A stretch of 64,000 bases of DNA, taken from positions 65,945,001 through 66,009,000 of the forward strand of contig JARDYH010000002.1 in assembly GCA_029215795.1 (NCBI GenBank). The letters run 5' to 3'. The position numbers and the translations under genes were made by a program. Under the pieces are notes generated by a model. The model saw only the letters and a program-made list of their open reading frames with translations, did not search any database and was not told where the DNA came from. This document shows positions 33,590-45,289 of this stretch, piece by piece. Source of the stretch: Anniella stebbinsi (taxonomy: Eukaryota > Chordata > Lepidosauria > Squamata > Anniellidae). Positions within the stretch are counted from its first letter, which is position 1; every line of letters begins with the position of its first letter.

Positions 33590-33649
33590 ATGGAGGTTTT
33601 CATTCCATCGTTCCGCTATGAGGAGAGCGAGTTGGAGAGAGGCTATACG
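33590..33649 (+). CDS. SNX24: SNX24 exon 1 (first 20 codons)
   Basis: ATG at 33590 in the context GTACCATGG opens MEVFIPSFRYEESELERGYT, followed by donor GTGAGT at 33650. This is the start of SNX24, a small (about 170-residue) sorting nexin that is little more than a PX domain. From memory the mammalian protein starts MEVYIPSFRYEESDLERGYT. The exon ends on a whole codon. SNX24 follows SNX2 in the same orientation, as in other amniotes. SNX22 has a related N-terminus, but the SNX2 neighbour supports SNX24. Confidence 0.93.
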
Positions 33650-35060
33650 GTGAGTGGTGGGCAAGAGAAGGCGATACAAACTCCACCCCCCCCCCTTAAG
33701 GAATAGGATGGTACAGCTCGGGATCCAAGGCGCTCCAGGGAAAGAGCTGTTCGGCGCTGCCCGAAATGCAAGCCCGTTCCTACAGTCCTGTGCTGGGTTA
33801 CGGTAGTTGTATACCCATAGTAGTGGACGGGAGAGCGTAGTAACAAGCTGCTAGAATGTGAGAGTGAATGGTTTGGATGGCATTTTAATGAGTTGGTTCT
33901 CTAGAAAGCGGGATATTTAGGGAGCTGGTGCTGGGCCATTTTTGTGAACTGTGTATTTGTATGAAGACCTGGGGGCAGCCAGGTCTCATCGCTGGGTATA
34001 GGCAGTAGGCTTCGATCCGTCCGAGTTCCTTGCCTTGGTAGGTTGCTACTTCTTGTTTACAAAAATTCTGAGCGGTATGGAGTACACTCAAGAGAAGAAG
34101 TCTTCAAAACAAAACGCCCAAGGGCAGCATGCTCCTGAGCACATGTGAAGTGCTTTTGTGAGTTGAATGTTTCTTCCCCTGTCTAGCGACTTCCCAGGTG
34201 TGCTCACAGGCTTTGTTGAGATTGGCTCCATGCTTGGGAAGAAAGCATGTCTTCTTTTAAAAGTTGCTTTTCATCTTGTGGGAAAAAGTGATGGCTAGCT
34301 TGTACTGAAATGAAGTGCTTGGGGTTCTGTTGTGCTTTTTAAAGCATAGCCAGGAGACTGGAAACCTGCTGTGATAACAGCAACTTCTGATTGCCAAATT
34401 CTCAACCTACAAAAGTGCCAGTGAGTTCTGCTGACATATACTGAGTTGCACACACAGTCACGCATTAAATATAAGGAAGCTGTTTAGTAATTCTGTACTA
34501 ATTAAAGGAAGCTGGAGTGCACTTCTGAACAGCTGTTCTTTTAGCTAAAATACATAAACCCCAATACAAATTTAGGAATGGACTGAAATAGTAGAGAAGA
34601 ATATTAATTTTATCTGTTGATTTGAAATAACAGTATAAAGTGATGTTGGCTGCTGCAGTGTACAAGGAAGAAACTACCTTAGTGATTAGAGGGTGTTTCC
34701 CCCGAAAGTCCTGCATAAGAGTTAGCAATAAAATAAAACAAATAAAATGCCTGTGCCTTGTAAAGCCACAGTATAACATATTTTACCCACAATGAGATCC
34801 CTGAGCTCAAAATGATTGCTGGCACTTGCCACAAGGGAGATGCCAAAGTCCCACTTCACACATTACAGCAGAAACAAGAGTTGCTTCACTAATTTGTATA
34901 ATATGTGAGCTGCAACAGGCCTAGTTGTTGCGATGACTAAACTAAACCTCCTCAGACTGTAAGTGAGGGTTGTCATATGACTGAATGCTATTGCATAGCA
35001 TGGGCGGAGGGATAAATTCTTCCACATGCTAAGCTAGCAAGGCAGAGAGCAGACTGAGGA

Positions 35061-35358
35061 TTATATCCAATATTAGTCTAATTTAACTTCCATTAAGGAC
35101 ATAAGAACAGAGCCATGCAGGATCAGATCAAGAGTCATCTGGGCCAGCAATATGGCTCTAGAGAATACAAATAGGATGGTGATATTGCACTTGTACCCTA
35201 CTTGTGGCTTTCCCTCAAGTAAGATAGAAGTGCAACAGCACCATCCTATTTGTATTCTCTAGAGCCATATTGCTGGCCTAGATGGACTCTTGGTCTGATC
35301 CTGCATGGCTCTGTTCTTATGTCCGTAATGGAATTTAAGTTAGATTAATATTGGATAT
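35061..35358. repeat. Large hairpin: about 145-base inverted arms, 10-base loop
   Basis: Arms 35061-35205 and 35216-35358 are near-perfect reverse complements. They include TTATATCCAATATTAGTCTA, ATAAGAACAGAGCCATGCAG and AGAGAATACAAATAGGATGG. The outer part matches a short MITE (TATCCAATATTAGTC; compare 37776-37935). The inner part resembles the 3' end of a CR1 element (GAACAGAGCCATGCAGGATC). Confidence 0.85.
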
Positions 35359-35760
35359 ATCTCTAGTCTTCTTTCTATGAATTTGTCTAATGCCCTTTTA
35401 AAGCCATCCAATTGGGGGCCGCCACTACATCTTGTGGTAGTAAATTCCATAGTTTAAGTATGTGCTGTGTGAAGAAGTACTACTCTCCCACTAATCACCT
35501 GCATGGGATGACCTTGTTTACACAATCATCTACTTTCTCCACACCATGTGTAATTTTGTACTCCTTTGTCATGTCTCCCCATACTTACCTTTTCTCTAAA
35601 CTAAGCAGTCCCAGACATTGTAACCTTTCCTTGTAGGAGAGTTCCTCCAGCCTCTTGATCATTTTGGTTGCCCTTTTCTCAATTATGTAATATCCTTTTT
35701 GAGGTGTGGTGAATACAACTGTAGACATTATTCCAAGTGTGGTCACATGATAGGGTTCAA
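35359..35760 (-). mobile_element. CR1-type LINE ORF2 C-terminal and 3' fragment (minus)
   Basis: The + strand shows the inverse of the CR1 C-terminal region: TTTTAAAGCCATCCAATTGG, CATCTTGTGGTAGTAAATTC, CAGTCCCAGACATTGTAACC, and GGAGAGTTCCTCCAGCCTCT. The same landmarks occur in the minus-strand copy at 51290-51680. It adjoins the hairpin. Confidence 0.75.
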
Positions 35761-36244
35761 TGAGTCTGTTCTAAGTACGACTAATATTGGATATAACCCT
35801 ATGCTAGGCTGTAACCCTTCTCCCTGGCATATAATGTACTAGGATTTTTAGCATGAAGAAGCTTTCAGTCACATGAGCCCACCACCTGTAGCCCAGACAC
35901 AGGTTTACTTCCTTAGAAGTAGGCATGAGAAAGAACAGGAGTTGGGAAATGGGAGCATTGGTTTGCCTCGTGACTGGGTCTCTAAAAAGAAAATAGCTTT
36001 GCAAAGTAAGCACACCATTCAGTAACTACCGAAGCCAGTATCTTTTCTCAGACTTTCTGGTATCCGCATTTCCTTCCGCTCAGAGTTGGTTTTGGTGGGG
36101 ATACAAACTATCTTTAAAAGGCTTGATTCCAGTTTTTTTTCCACTTACATATCACTTCTCACTTTTTGGCCACCCTAGTTGAACCAGATTTTCAACACAA
36201 AAGTGTGGGTGGGTGGGGTTAAGTACAGTCCTTCCTCCAACTTA

Positions 36245-36430
36245 TGGATAGTATCCAATGGTGTTTTAGCACTAGTGCTAATGATGTTATGCTAGTGTAA
36301 ACCTACACTTGCACAATTAACTCGTGCCAGAGGGAAATTCAGTAGTAAATCACTGCTTTTTCCCATTGTGCTAATTACATTACATAAGCAGTGATTCATG
36401 CTAGTGCAACATCATTAGGCCTGGTGTTTA
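36245..36430. repeat. Possible foldback around GCACTAGTGC
   Basis: TAGCACTAGTGCTAATGATG near 36266 and CATGCTAGTGCAACATCATT near 36398 are loosely inverted, with GTAAATCACTGC and GCAGTGATTCATG between them. Probably an old MITE. Confidence 0.4.
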
Positions 36431-37775
36431 ATAAAGCACAAACTTTCTGATACTGATATTCTCTCTATTGTTGTTAGAAACCAGCAACTTAACTTCTTAG
36501 AGAGAAAATTAGTTTCCCCAGAAAACTCATCGCTCCAGCATATGCTATTGGCATTGCGCCAGAGGTTGCTTACGCAATTGCTTTGTAAATGGCATAAATG
36601 GACTGTCAGGTTGGATACTGCCTGTAGTTTTATGTCTTCCCATTTGACAGTGGGATCGTCATTACACTTTCCTTTTTAAAGCAAATTAAAGTAACACTGT
36701 TGAGGCAACAGTGGGAGAGATATTTTCCCCAATTAATACTAGTCAACAGTTAAACTTTTTCTTGCCACTTTAAATTGATGACTGGATCTCCAAACTATTG
36801 AACCTCTACTTATAAATGCAACAGTTGTTCATAATTTGGCAGTGAGTGACCTTTAAATGTAGACGTTTTGTGAACATATCCTTGGGGAACAATTTAACTT
36901 CAAAATGACACCCATGAGCACATGTTATCATTTAAATATGCTTCCTTTGTCAATAACAGAATAGCAAGGACTAGTTAGATTTCTAATGTTGATTCAGATA
37001 CTTGAAAAATGGCAGAATAAATTAGTGTGCACTTGATTTATATTGACCAAAAGGCGTTGCTTTGGTATGTTACAGGTCAAGGTGACATACATTTAAGTGG
37101 ACTGAGGTGCAAAGGCCATACTTGACTTTCATACCTATTGTGTTCTTAATTAACTTTTTTTTTAATGCTGCCCCTTAATTGATTTTTGTAGTAATAGAAT
37201 TATGGCAGTAAGACATGATGTCAAATCTTTTTGTTTTAACTTATGCAACAAATAAAATAACTAAGAATGTATTATTTATATTGCTAAATATAGTCCCACA
37301 ACATCAAAACAAGCATCTTATAGTAGTTCGTCTATGTGTGTGTAGGAGGGAGGAATTGCAGCTTCTCAGTGCTAATATTCCAATCCTGTCCTACCCTACA
37401 TTTAGCAAATGGGGTGAAGCTGCCCAGTTCTGTCTGCTTTGATAAGAAAAAATATTTTAAATACAGGTTAGGGATATTAGATTTCACCTTTCCAATGGTT
37501 GATATTCCTGTACAACCTTGGAGTAGACAGTAGTACAGGTACACATACACAACTTCTACTCTGCTACAATTCCTATGCTCTCAAACCCAGTATTTTAAGC
37601 TGCTGTATGAGTTCAGCAGTCTATAGTACTATAAAAATTACTGGCCTGATGCTGTTTAGGAAAGATATAGTGCAATTTCAAATTCTTTGCAAACTTGAAC
37701 ATCTTAAAATTTTTACATGCTTACATCTAAATAACTTATAGCTTGCTCTTGAAGTCTTGGAAAGTTACTGTCATT

Positions 37776-37935
37776 GGGTTGTATCCATACTTAGTCATAC
37801 TTAGAGATGATCCACTGAAATGAATGGGACTTAAGTTAGTCATGACTAACTTAAGTCCCATTGGGTTGTATCCAATGTTAGTCTAAATTATCCCATTCAT
37901 TTCAAAGGACTAACATTGCATACAATCCAGTGATT
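37776..37935. mobile_element. Palindromic MITE (ATTGGGTTGTATCC ends)
   Basis: Starts CATTGGGTTGTATCC and ends AACATTGCATACAATCCAGTG. The centre TTAAGTTAGTCATGACTAAC then TTAA is a near-perfect palindrome, with ATGAATGGGA and its inverse around it. Same family as the outer part of the hairpin at 35061. Confidence 0.7.
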
Positions 37936-39079
37936 TTAGCGGTTCCATTCTACGTGTGACTAAGTTTAAATCCAACTCAATTCTAATACTTCCAATCTTT
38001 TATTGTTCATTGTTAAGTGTGTCTGTTGTCCTTTGGAAGGATGTTTGTTTGTTACAAATGCACTCATGTAACCTCCTAGTCAGCATTGCCTCTGTGTAAG
38101 CATTTGGCCTGTCAAAAAAAATATCACTTGATGGCTAAAACTCTTTTACTTCTCCAACTAATAAGATTGGTTATATGAGGCTGTCCTTGTAGAAGGGCCT
38201 TGAGAGACTAGGTCAGCATATACATGCTATAGTGATGTTTCTTGAAACACACTGCTGCTGTGTACATTTTTGTCTCCTTTACCATTAGCGCACAATAAAA
38301 GATGTTTATGAATGTCCCGTTCAACTCATTGTTAATACTGTATAGCTAGATTTACCTAACATGCTTTGATTTGTTTTTGGTTAATCAAATGTTGTAGTAC
38401 AAAATCGTATGGCTCTTTAATGTCGAAGGTCCCCCGTCTCGTTAATGTACCATGAAAATTCAAATATAAAAAGTTAATGAAATACATTTTCTTCCCCCCA
38501 TTTCTCTTGTTCTGTAAGTAAATCAGTGTTTAAAAATAAGCTCATTTTTAAAATCAGAACAGAAAAATGTTCATACACCATAGTGCCTTCAGATTGGAAT
38601 AATGAAATCCAGCATCTCCTCATAATTTCTTACATAAACATAAATTAAGAATCTTGATTATGTGGTGAAACAATCAATAGGGTAGCAGTGACTATGTATT
38701 GATTAGGAGAATTGCTTTTATAAAAAGTAATCACATTCATTTCAGCTGACTTGCCTTCATCCTTTTACAGACTGAGTCTATGAACTGCTGCACTGAGACG
38801 ACAGTTCATAGGATCAAGTATCACACACATCGTGAGAAGTACATTCCGTTAGGGTTAATGGAGCTTTTTAATGGCCTTTTAGGATCAAGGTCTGAGGATC
38901 CCACTGCTGTTACATTAGCTGTTTAACACAAGGACTTTATGCAATAACCAAGCACCTTCAATAACATTTAGTTTCTGGCATTTCTTAGTTGTGGCACCCT
39001 CTCTATGTCAGCTGTTTGTATCATAATATGTCCCAGAACATACCTTAAACAATTATTGATTTGATTGATATCCCATTCA

Positions 39080-39740
39080 TTCCCATGGGCTCAGAATGGC
39101 TTAGATCAGTTTTTATAAATGTTAATAATTCAGTACCCAGTCCAAGGCATTCTACTTTCTTTGTGAGAGATTTAAAACTGCTTTAAGATTTGGTTAATGT
39201 GATGGATGTCAGGGCTAATATATGGAAAGGTGGTCTCCAAGTTATGTGGATCCCAGGCCATGTAGGGTTTGAAAGGTTAATACATGCACCTTGATTTGGG
39301 CTCAGAAGCACATCAGTGGCCAGTGAAGCTTCTGGACCATATTCAAGGAGTGGTTCATATAGTACAGCTTACAGTAATGAAGATGAAAATTAGAAAAGCA
39401 TGAATCAGCATATCAAGATCTCCCTCTGTCCAAGAAAGGGCAGAAGCTACCCAACAAATTCAGCTTGTAAATATCACATCTTGCAACCTTAGACAGATGG
39501 TTATCAAAAAATACCGGGTGCAAAAACAATCCAACGCTTCCTGCTTCTTCAGATACAAAAATTGCAAATGTATAAATCACACAAAAAAAAATTGAGACCG
39601 GAGGGTGTTCCACAGCATCACCTCCAATCTATATGCCTTCATCTATTTGACCACCACCTTCAACTGGTTGAGAGCAGAGATAGAAGCCCCTGAAGGCTTA
39701 GTCATCGAAATATAGAGTTGTTTGTTATTGGCATACTAAT
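39080..39740 (-). mobile_element. L2-like LINE 3' region (minus)
   Basis: The sequence runs GTGGCCAGTGAAGCTTCTGG, then CAGTAATGAAGATGA, TGACCACCACCTTCAACTGG and CCCTGAAGGCTTAGTCATCG. This matches the type of L2 3' region also seen at 61040-61345. It is degraded and has no intact frame. Confidence 0.5.
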
Positions 39741-39945
39741 AACACCAAAACTATGTTTGGAACTTTATAGATATTTAATAGAATCCATAACCATATTTTA
39801 CTCTGCACTGCACCCCACCCGAATTCCCTTGGGGTCAATCTGGTTTTCCCAGTAATCACTTTTTGTGTAGGTTGGACAGAAATGAATGAAACAATTGGAC
39901 AGTTAGTAATAACCATGCAATCAGATGTTCAATTCCAAAGAAAAG

Positions 39946-40037
39946 AGAACCAAGTCCTCAGGATGCAAAATAATATATTTGTTCAAAGACCAACGTGTTT
40001 CAGCCTGTGTCCGTTCAAAGGCCTTCTTCAAAGGGCT
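39946..40037 (-). mobile_element. Penelope-like terminal repeat fragment (minus)
   Basis: On the minus strand: GAAGAAGGCCTTTGAAC, then GGCTGAAACACGTTGGTCTT, then a run ending TTTTGCATCCTGAGGACTTG. This is the same unit as 62202-62285 (GAGGAAGGCCTTTGAAA, AAACACGTCGGGCTTT, ATCCTGAGAACTTG). Confidence 0.6.
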
Positions 40038-40239
40038 GTAAGCATTAAAAGTATACATTTAGGTATATTATGGGACAACGTATAACATTAAAATATGTTC
40101 ATAATATACAGTTAGTTGGGCACATTGCCATAATTGCCAATGTCCATATATAGGTTTTAGAATTATTCATATTGCAGGAGGCCACTAGAGCCTGTGTGCA
40201 TGTGTCTAAAGAGAAGCATATAAAATTATTATACATTAA

Positions 40240-40440
40240 AAACAATTTCTTGTTAAAAGATTTCTGCAGATTTTCCTCTAGCAATAAAAGAACGGTGTGG
40301 TCTACAGTATGAAAAGCCACAGAGAGGTCCAGTAAAATCAACAGATCCTCAATCTATATAAATGCAGAACATGGACCAAGGCAACCAAAGTAATCTCCAG
40401 CCATAAGCATGGAAACCGGATTGAAAATGAACAGCTAGAG
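40240..40440 (-). mobile_element. L2-like LINE reverse transcriptase fragment (minus)
   Basis: The minus strand from 40341 reads MILLDLSVAFHTVDHTVLLL. This is the DLSAAFDTVDH block of the L2 reverse transcriptase. A weaker match extends to about 40440. No intact frame remains. Confidence 0.7.
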
Positions 40441-40539
40441 TTGCTGTGCTACCACATGTCATGCAGTTTCCATGCAGTTCACACACTGGCCAACCAGTGG
40501 CCAATTCATATGATGCAAAGTGGTAACAAATTATGCCTT

Positions 40540-41445
40540 TATATAAAGTGATGCATGTTGGAGAAAAAAAAAATCTCAATTTCAAATATAATGTGATGTG
40601 ATCTAAGCTTGTGGTGACCGATCCAGAAAGAGATCTTGGTGTTGTGGTGGATAGCTCAATGAAAATGTCGATCCAGTGTGAGGCTGCTGTAAAAAACAAA
40701 CAAAGGTAAACACCATGTTAGGCATAATTAGAAAAGGAATTGAGAGTAAAACTGGCAATATTACATTGCCCTTATATAAATTTATGGTGCCACTACATAG
40801 ATTTACTGGGTACAGTTCTTAGAATATTGTGTACAGTTCTGGTCACCACACCTAAAAAAAGATATTGTAGAGCTGGAAAAAAGAGCGCAGAAAAGGGCAA
40901 TAAAAATAATTAAGGGGCTAGAGCATCTCCCCTATGAGGGAAGGCTACAACAGTGGGATTGTTTAGCTCAGAAAAACAGGCGAGTAAGGGGAAACGTGAT
41001 AGAGGTGTATAAAATTACGGTGTGGAGAATGTAGATAGGGAGACATTTTTCTCTGTCTTTATAATGCTAGACCTGGGGTCATCCCATGAAGCTGATTGGT
41101 GGGAGATTCAGGACAGATAAAAGAAAGTACTTCTTCACACAGCGCATAGTCAAACTATGGAATTCATTAGCATAGGTCATGATGGTCACTAATTTGAATG
41201 GCTTTAAAAGAGTGTTAGACAAATTCCTGGAGGGGAAGGCTATCACTGGCTACTAGTCCTGATGGGTCTGTGCTATCTTTAGTATCAGAGGCAATAAGCC
41301 TATGTTATGTACACCAGATGCTGGGAAACATAGGTGGGACAGTGCTGTTGCACTCATGTCCTCTTGTGGGTTCCTGGTCGACTACTCTTCAGTCACTCTG
41401 TGAATAGAATTTTGAACAAGATGGACCCTTGGCATGGCTGTTCTT
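40540..41445 (+). mobile_element. CR1-type LINE ORF2 C-terminal and 3' region (+)
   Basis: Frames read DLGVVVDSSMKMSIQCEAAV, then a segment with KKDIVELEKRAQKRAIKIIK and GLEHLPYEGRLQQ. These match the CR1 order (DLGVVVD, LEKVQRRATKMI, LPYEERL). It continues into the RKYFFTQRIV-like part and the 3' region ending near GGCTGTTCTTATG. Stops and frameshifts are present. Confidence 0.85.
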
Positions 41446-41794
41446 ATGTACTGCCACATCATAGGTCTTCAAATAGAGTCTATATGTTTGGTTAGATTCA
41501 AAATGAATCTTCCACCACCGTCATTCAAGCTGTCTTCTTATTACTCAGCTAGGCTTCTACAAGGTTGGGGGTGGGGAGAGAATTGTCAACATTCTAGTAA
41601 TGCAACTGCAGGTACAAGTGTTGATCTGCCCCAAAGATGTGTTGGTGGCACTTGGAACAAAGATTGAGACTTCTGTCCCATTTGTTAATTGTAGGATAAT
41701 GCTGCAGTTGCCATAGTGAAGCAATTACTTGGCAAAATACCTTTTAAATTATTCGAGTTCAAGACACTGTGCCAGTTTGCACAATCGAGGCACA

Positions 41795-42075
41795 GGGCCA
41801 ATTCGTATGATCAAACAAGCCACCTTAGCTTACATAAGCCATGATGGCTTGTTTTAATCATCGGTGTGTGTTAGGCACCATTTCTCTAACTGCCTGAGCA
41901 CAGCTTGTCATCTGAACAAGGGTGGGATGGCATGTTTGAGGGGGAAACAATCCTCAAATAACCCTACAACATGCCATGGGCTATTTGAGGGTTGTTTCCT
42001 CCTCAAATAAGCCATGCTGCCCAGGTTTGGATGACACAACAAACCACAGCCGGGCAAGTAATTAGGGGAATTGCC
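41795..42075. mobile_element. Foldback/MITE-like element, family with CAAGCCACC ends, copy 1
   Basis: CGTATGATCAAACAAGCCACC opens it; internal TGAGGGGGAAACAATCCTCA, CATGCCATGGGCTATTTGAG, GGTTTGGATGACACAACAAA follow. The same blocks in the same order occur at 55722-55990, so the two are copies of one family. Confidence 0.65.
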
Positions 42076-42834
42076 AGCATTCGCTGGGGATTAAAACAAA
42101 TTTTCCTTCATTCTCTACCGCAGTTACTTACTCTTGTCCCATATACAGGAATGGAGTGGTGAAATTGACTAGACTGGATCAGAGGTAGCTTCTTGGTTTG
42201 TCAAGGTTGCTTCTAGGGAAAGAAATATACATTTTTTTCTGGTAAACAGGAGCCCTGAAGTCATATGACACACTGATTTCAACACTCTTCAGTTTTGGAA
42301 GTGGTTTGCCATGAGAGCTAATTTTTGAGAAACACAAATCCAAAGTCCATTTAACTCAGCATGTATCAGTCTTAAACCTGATCTGTGATTAATCTTGCAG
42401 TCTAAACATTAAACTTATCTTTAAACTGACACAACAGAGAAAATGCATCATCGTTTGTCATTATTGTTAGATCCCTGGACTAATGCTTCAATTGGTTTTA
42501 TTCATGCAGTAAATAAATAAGGATCGAATCATGATATGTTAATACCAATCTTTAAAGAGAGCTAAATTTAATAGTCTTCTATAGATGTATGTACAGTTGC
42601 ATTTTTGTATCGTTTGCCTTTATTTGAATAAAGACTTGAATTTAATAATAACATTCATCTTTAAAAATATTGGTTTGGGTTAAAAAAACAAATCTCTTCG
42701 TGCAGAGCCAACAAATTTTAAATAAACTTGGTAGATATTGGATAAGTCAAAATATATTAAGTGGCATCAAAATAAACAAAAGTTTCAAAAACAATTACAA
42801 GGAAACAAGATATGATAAGGATGAGAAGATATTT

Positions 42835-42935
42835 TATTTGTTGTAAACCACCCAAATTGTTGTAAACCGTCCAGAGAGCTTCGGCTATGGGGCGGTATAT
42901 AAATGGAATAAAATAATAATAAAATAATAATAATT
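42835..42935 (+). repeat. LINE/SINE 3' tail, copy 2
   Basis: TTGTAAACCGTCCAGAGAGC, then TTCGGCTATGGGGCGGTATA, then TAAATGGAATAAAATAATAA. Matches the tail at 16735-16814. Confidence 0.65.
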
Positions 42936-43959
42936 TATATAATATATTTTGTATATGTTTTGTCCTGAAATACCTTATTTAAACATTTTACACAATTTAT
43001 ACAATTTGTCAAAGGCCAAAGGGAAGACAATAGAGCAAAAGAGCATTTTTAGTTGGCTGATTTCTTGTGAGAAAATACAGGAGGGATTAAGATTTTCATC
43101 ACACTTGTTTACACCTTTACTAAGTATATGAGCTGGAATAATTTGAATTTTATTTCAATGCCTCTTGAGTTATTAATTTAAGCATGCTTTACCATAATTT
43201 GTTTATTTGCAATTTCCTCCTATAGACTACTCTGGAGAAAATACACAAGATGGGGAAATAATAAAAACATTGATTCAAAACCACAGTTTAACCTGCAGGT
43301 TCTTCATCGGTCCTATTTTTATTTTATTTTTTGCCTTTTCATACAAGTGACTCTTTTCAATCTATACACATATACACAACACATAGTCTCTGTTAATTAC
43401 AGAAAATGTACGTTTCACAATGCCCAATGACTAGATCCCTGATTTCTTTTTCTTCTTTTTTTAAAAAAACTGGCAATAAGAAGTAGACCATTTTCTTCAA
43501 CTTGTAGACTAAATTGTCAAAACTCACTCATCTGAAAGGGGAAAGAGCTTTTCTAAAACAATCTGTAGATAGCTTTATCTATTAGGGGCTATGAACCCAG
43601 TGCCCTGTTTCTAAAATCACTCTTTTTTTGCAGTTAACTAGATAACTACTTAATCCTCTCAAGTGAAGAGCTCACGCACTTGTTTCCATGGGTGTTTCTA
43701 GCCTCCACTCTTCTAACGAGCTCAACAAGGAAAGTTGCTTTTGCTTATAAAAGTAGAAAATAGATTTGATAAAAATGGTTCGTCCCTTGGCCCTTGTTTT
43801 ATTTATCATATCGGAAAAGAACAATGTTTTGCTGTGTTGTGGTCAAAATAAAAGGCGACCTTGCTTGTTCACAAGTGCTCAAAGTCTAGAGATAAGAGGG
43901 GCAAAATAATAGAGTACAATGGAAAGAGTGTAGTGTAATTATTTGTGACTTGTCAAGTG

Positions 43960-44240
43960 ACGCCCTTTCCGGCCCCAAGTGATTCAAATCTGGGAACTCT
44001 GCACAATTCTCTAAGCTAAGCATGGCCAGCATCAGAGAAATCTCGCCCAGCTTTGCCGACAGTGCTGAAATTGCATCAGTTTGTCATGCACTGAGCATGC
44101 CAGCTCTACACAATATCATTTGCTTGCAAATCGGCCTGGCCCCAAAGCCCTGATGCACATTCTTTGGTATCTGACTCTTGGCCTGTGATTTGTCATGTCT
44201 CTGGTGCTATCAGTTTAAGGTAATTTTAATAGATTCTGAT
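43960..44240. promoter_or_regulatory. Candidate conserved noncoding element (inference)
   Basis: Balanced-composition unique DNA with no recognised repeat, containing ATTTGCTTGCAAATCGG (an octamer-like inverted motif) and many short motif-like words. No functional evidence is available from sequence alone. Confidence 0.2.
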
Positions 44241-44654
44241 GGTTTGCTCAGTGGGAGTAAAGAATGTGCTGCAGCCTGTGTTGCTTCATGCCTCTTTCTG
44301 TGGTGGGTAACATGGTAGACAAAGTCATGTGGTGATAGCCGGACAAAAAAGATTGCGGAGGAAATGAGGAGGCTGTCTTGTGTGGTTTTGCTAAAAGTTA
44401 GTATTGACAGCTATGACAAATCTTCTAAGGAAATTTCAAAAGTTGCTTAATCATTATTCCTATTTCTGAAATACAAGGTTTCTTTCCTTAGAAATAGTTT
44501 TGTCATCTTCCACTAAAATGTGGGTATGAATCTGTGAGATGGCTCCTGCTTCGCAAAAAGTAAAACTACTGTCAAGTCAAATGAGGTTGATCGTATGTTT
44601 CATGCTTTTTCTGATTATGAAGCCGCATACGGTGAAGCTTAAAAATTATTAAGG

Positions 44655-45075
44655 TACAATCCTAAACAGACTTAGGTGCCTCTACAAGAGCGATTTAAAG
44701 CTCTTTCAAGGCGCATTACAAATTTTACCTCTACAAGAGCGGAGCGCAAATCGGGGGTTGAGGCGCTTTTTATCTTCGATTATTCACATTTTCGAATGCA
44801 AGTTAAATAGCGAGTTTTAATTTGTCGCGGGAGTTAAAGCGCCTTATGGCCATGTAAACATGCAATTCTCCGCATGTAAACAACTTTAAAGCGCGTTTCA
44901 TATAGCCCGTAATGCGATTCACCGCCTCTCATGAATAGGTATTAGGAGTAAATGCGCTTCTCTGTATATGCGCATAATCGGGCAACCAGGCGTCAAACCG
45001 AAATCTTGTAGAGGGGACCATATTTAGGAATAAGTTCCATTGAGCTCAGTGGGGCTTACTTTTGGGTAAACGTAT
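44655..45075. mobile_element. Harbinger-like MITE (44675-45019) nested inside an older MITE
   Basis: The inner element starts GGTGCCTCTACAAGAG and its other end in reverse complement starts GGTCCCCTCTACAAGA. It is followed by ATA where TTA precedes it, fitting a TTA target duplication with one change. It is CpG-rich (for example GGAGCGCAAATCGGGG, TTTAAAGCGCG). Removing 44675-45022 restores a continuous copy of the palindromic MITE seen at 51117-51191. No protein is encoded, so it is non-autonomous. Confidence 0.7.
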
Positions 45076-45289
45076 ATATGTACTGTTAGTATTAGTAATT
45101 GAGTGTATATATACTGAATGTGGCAATGTGTATATATAAAATATGGAATTATGTACACTTTAATATTTGAGTTCTTAGCATTGTAACAGAAATGGTGTAC
45201 CAATGTGATTTTATGCAACTTCTGACCTGCATTGCAAAAAATAGGACTTTCTAACATGCTAAAGTCCTGAGAGAACATAAAATCAATAA

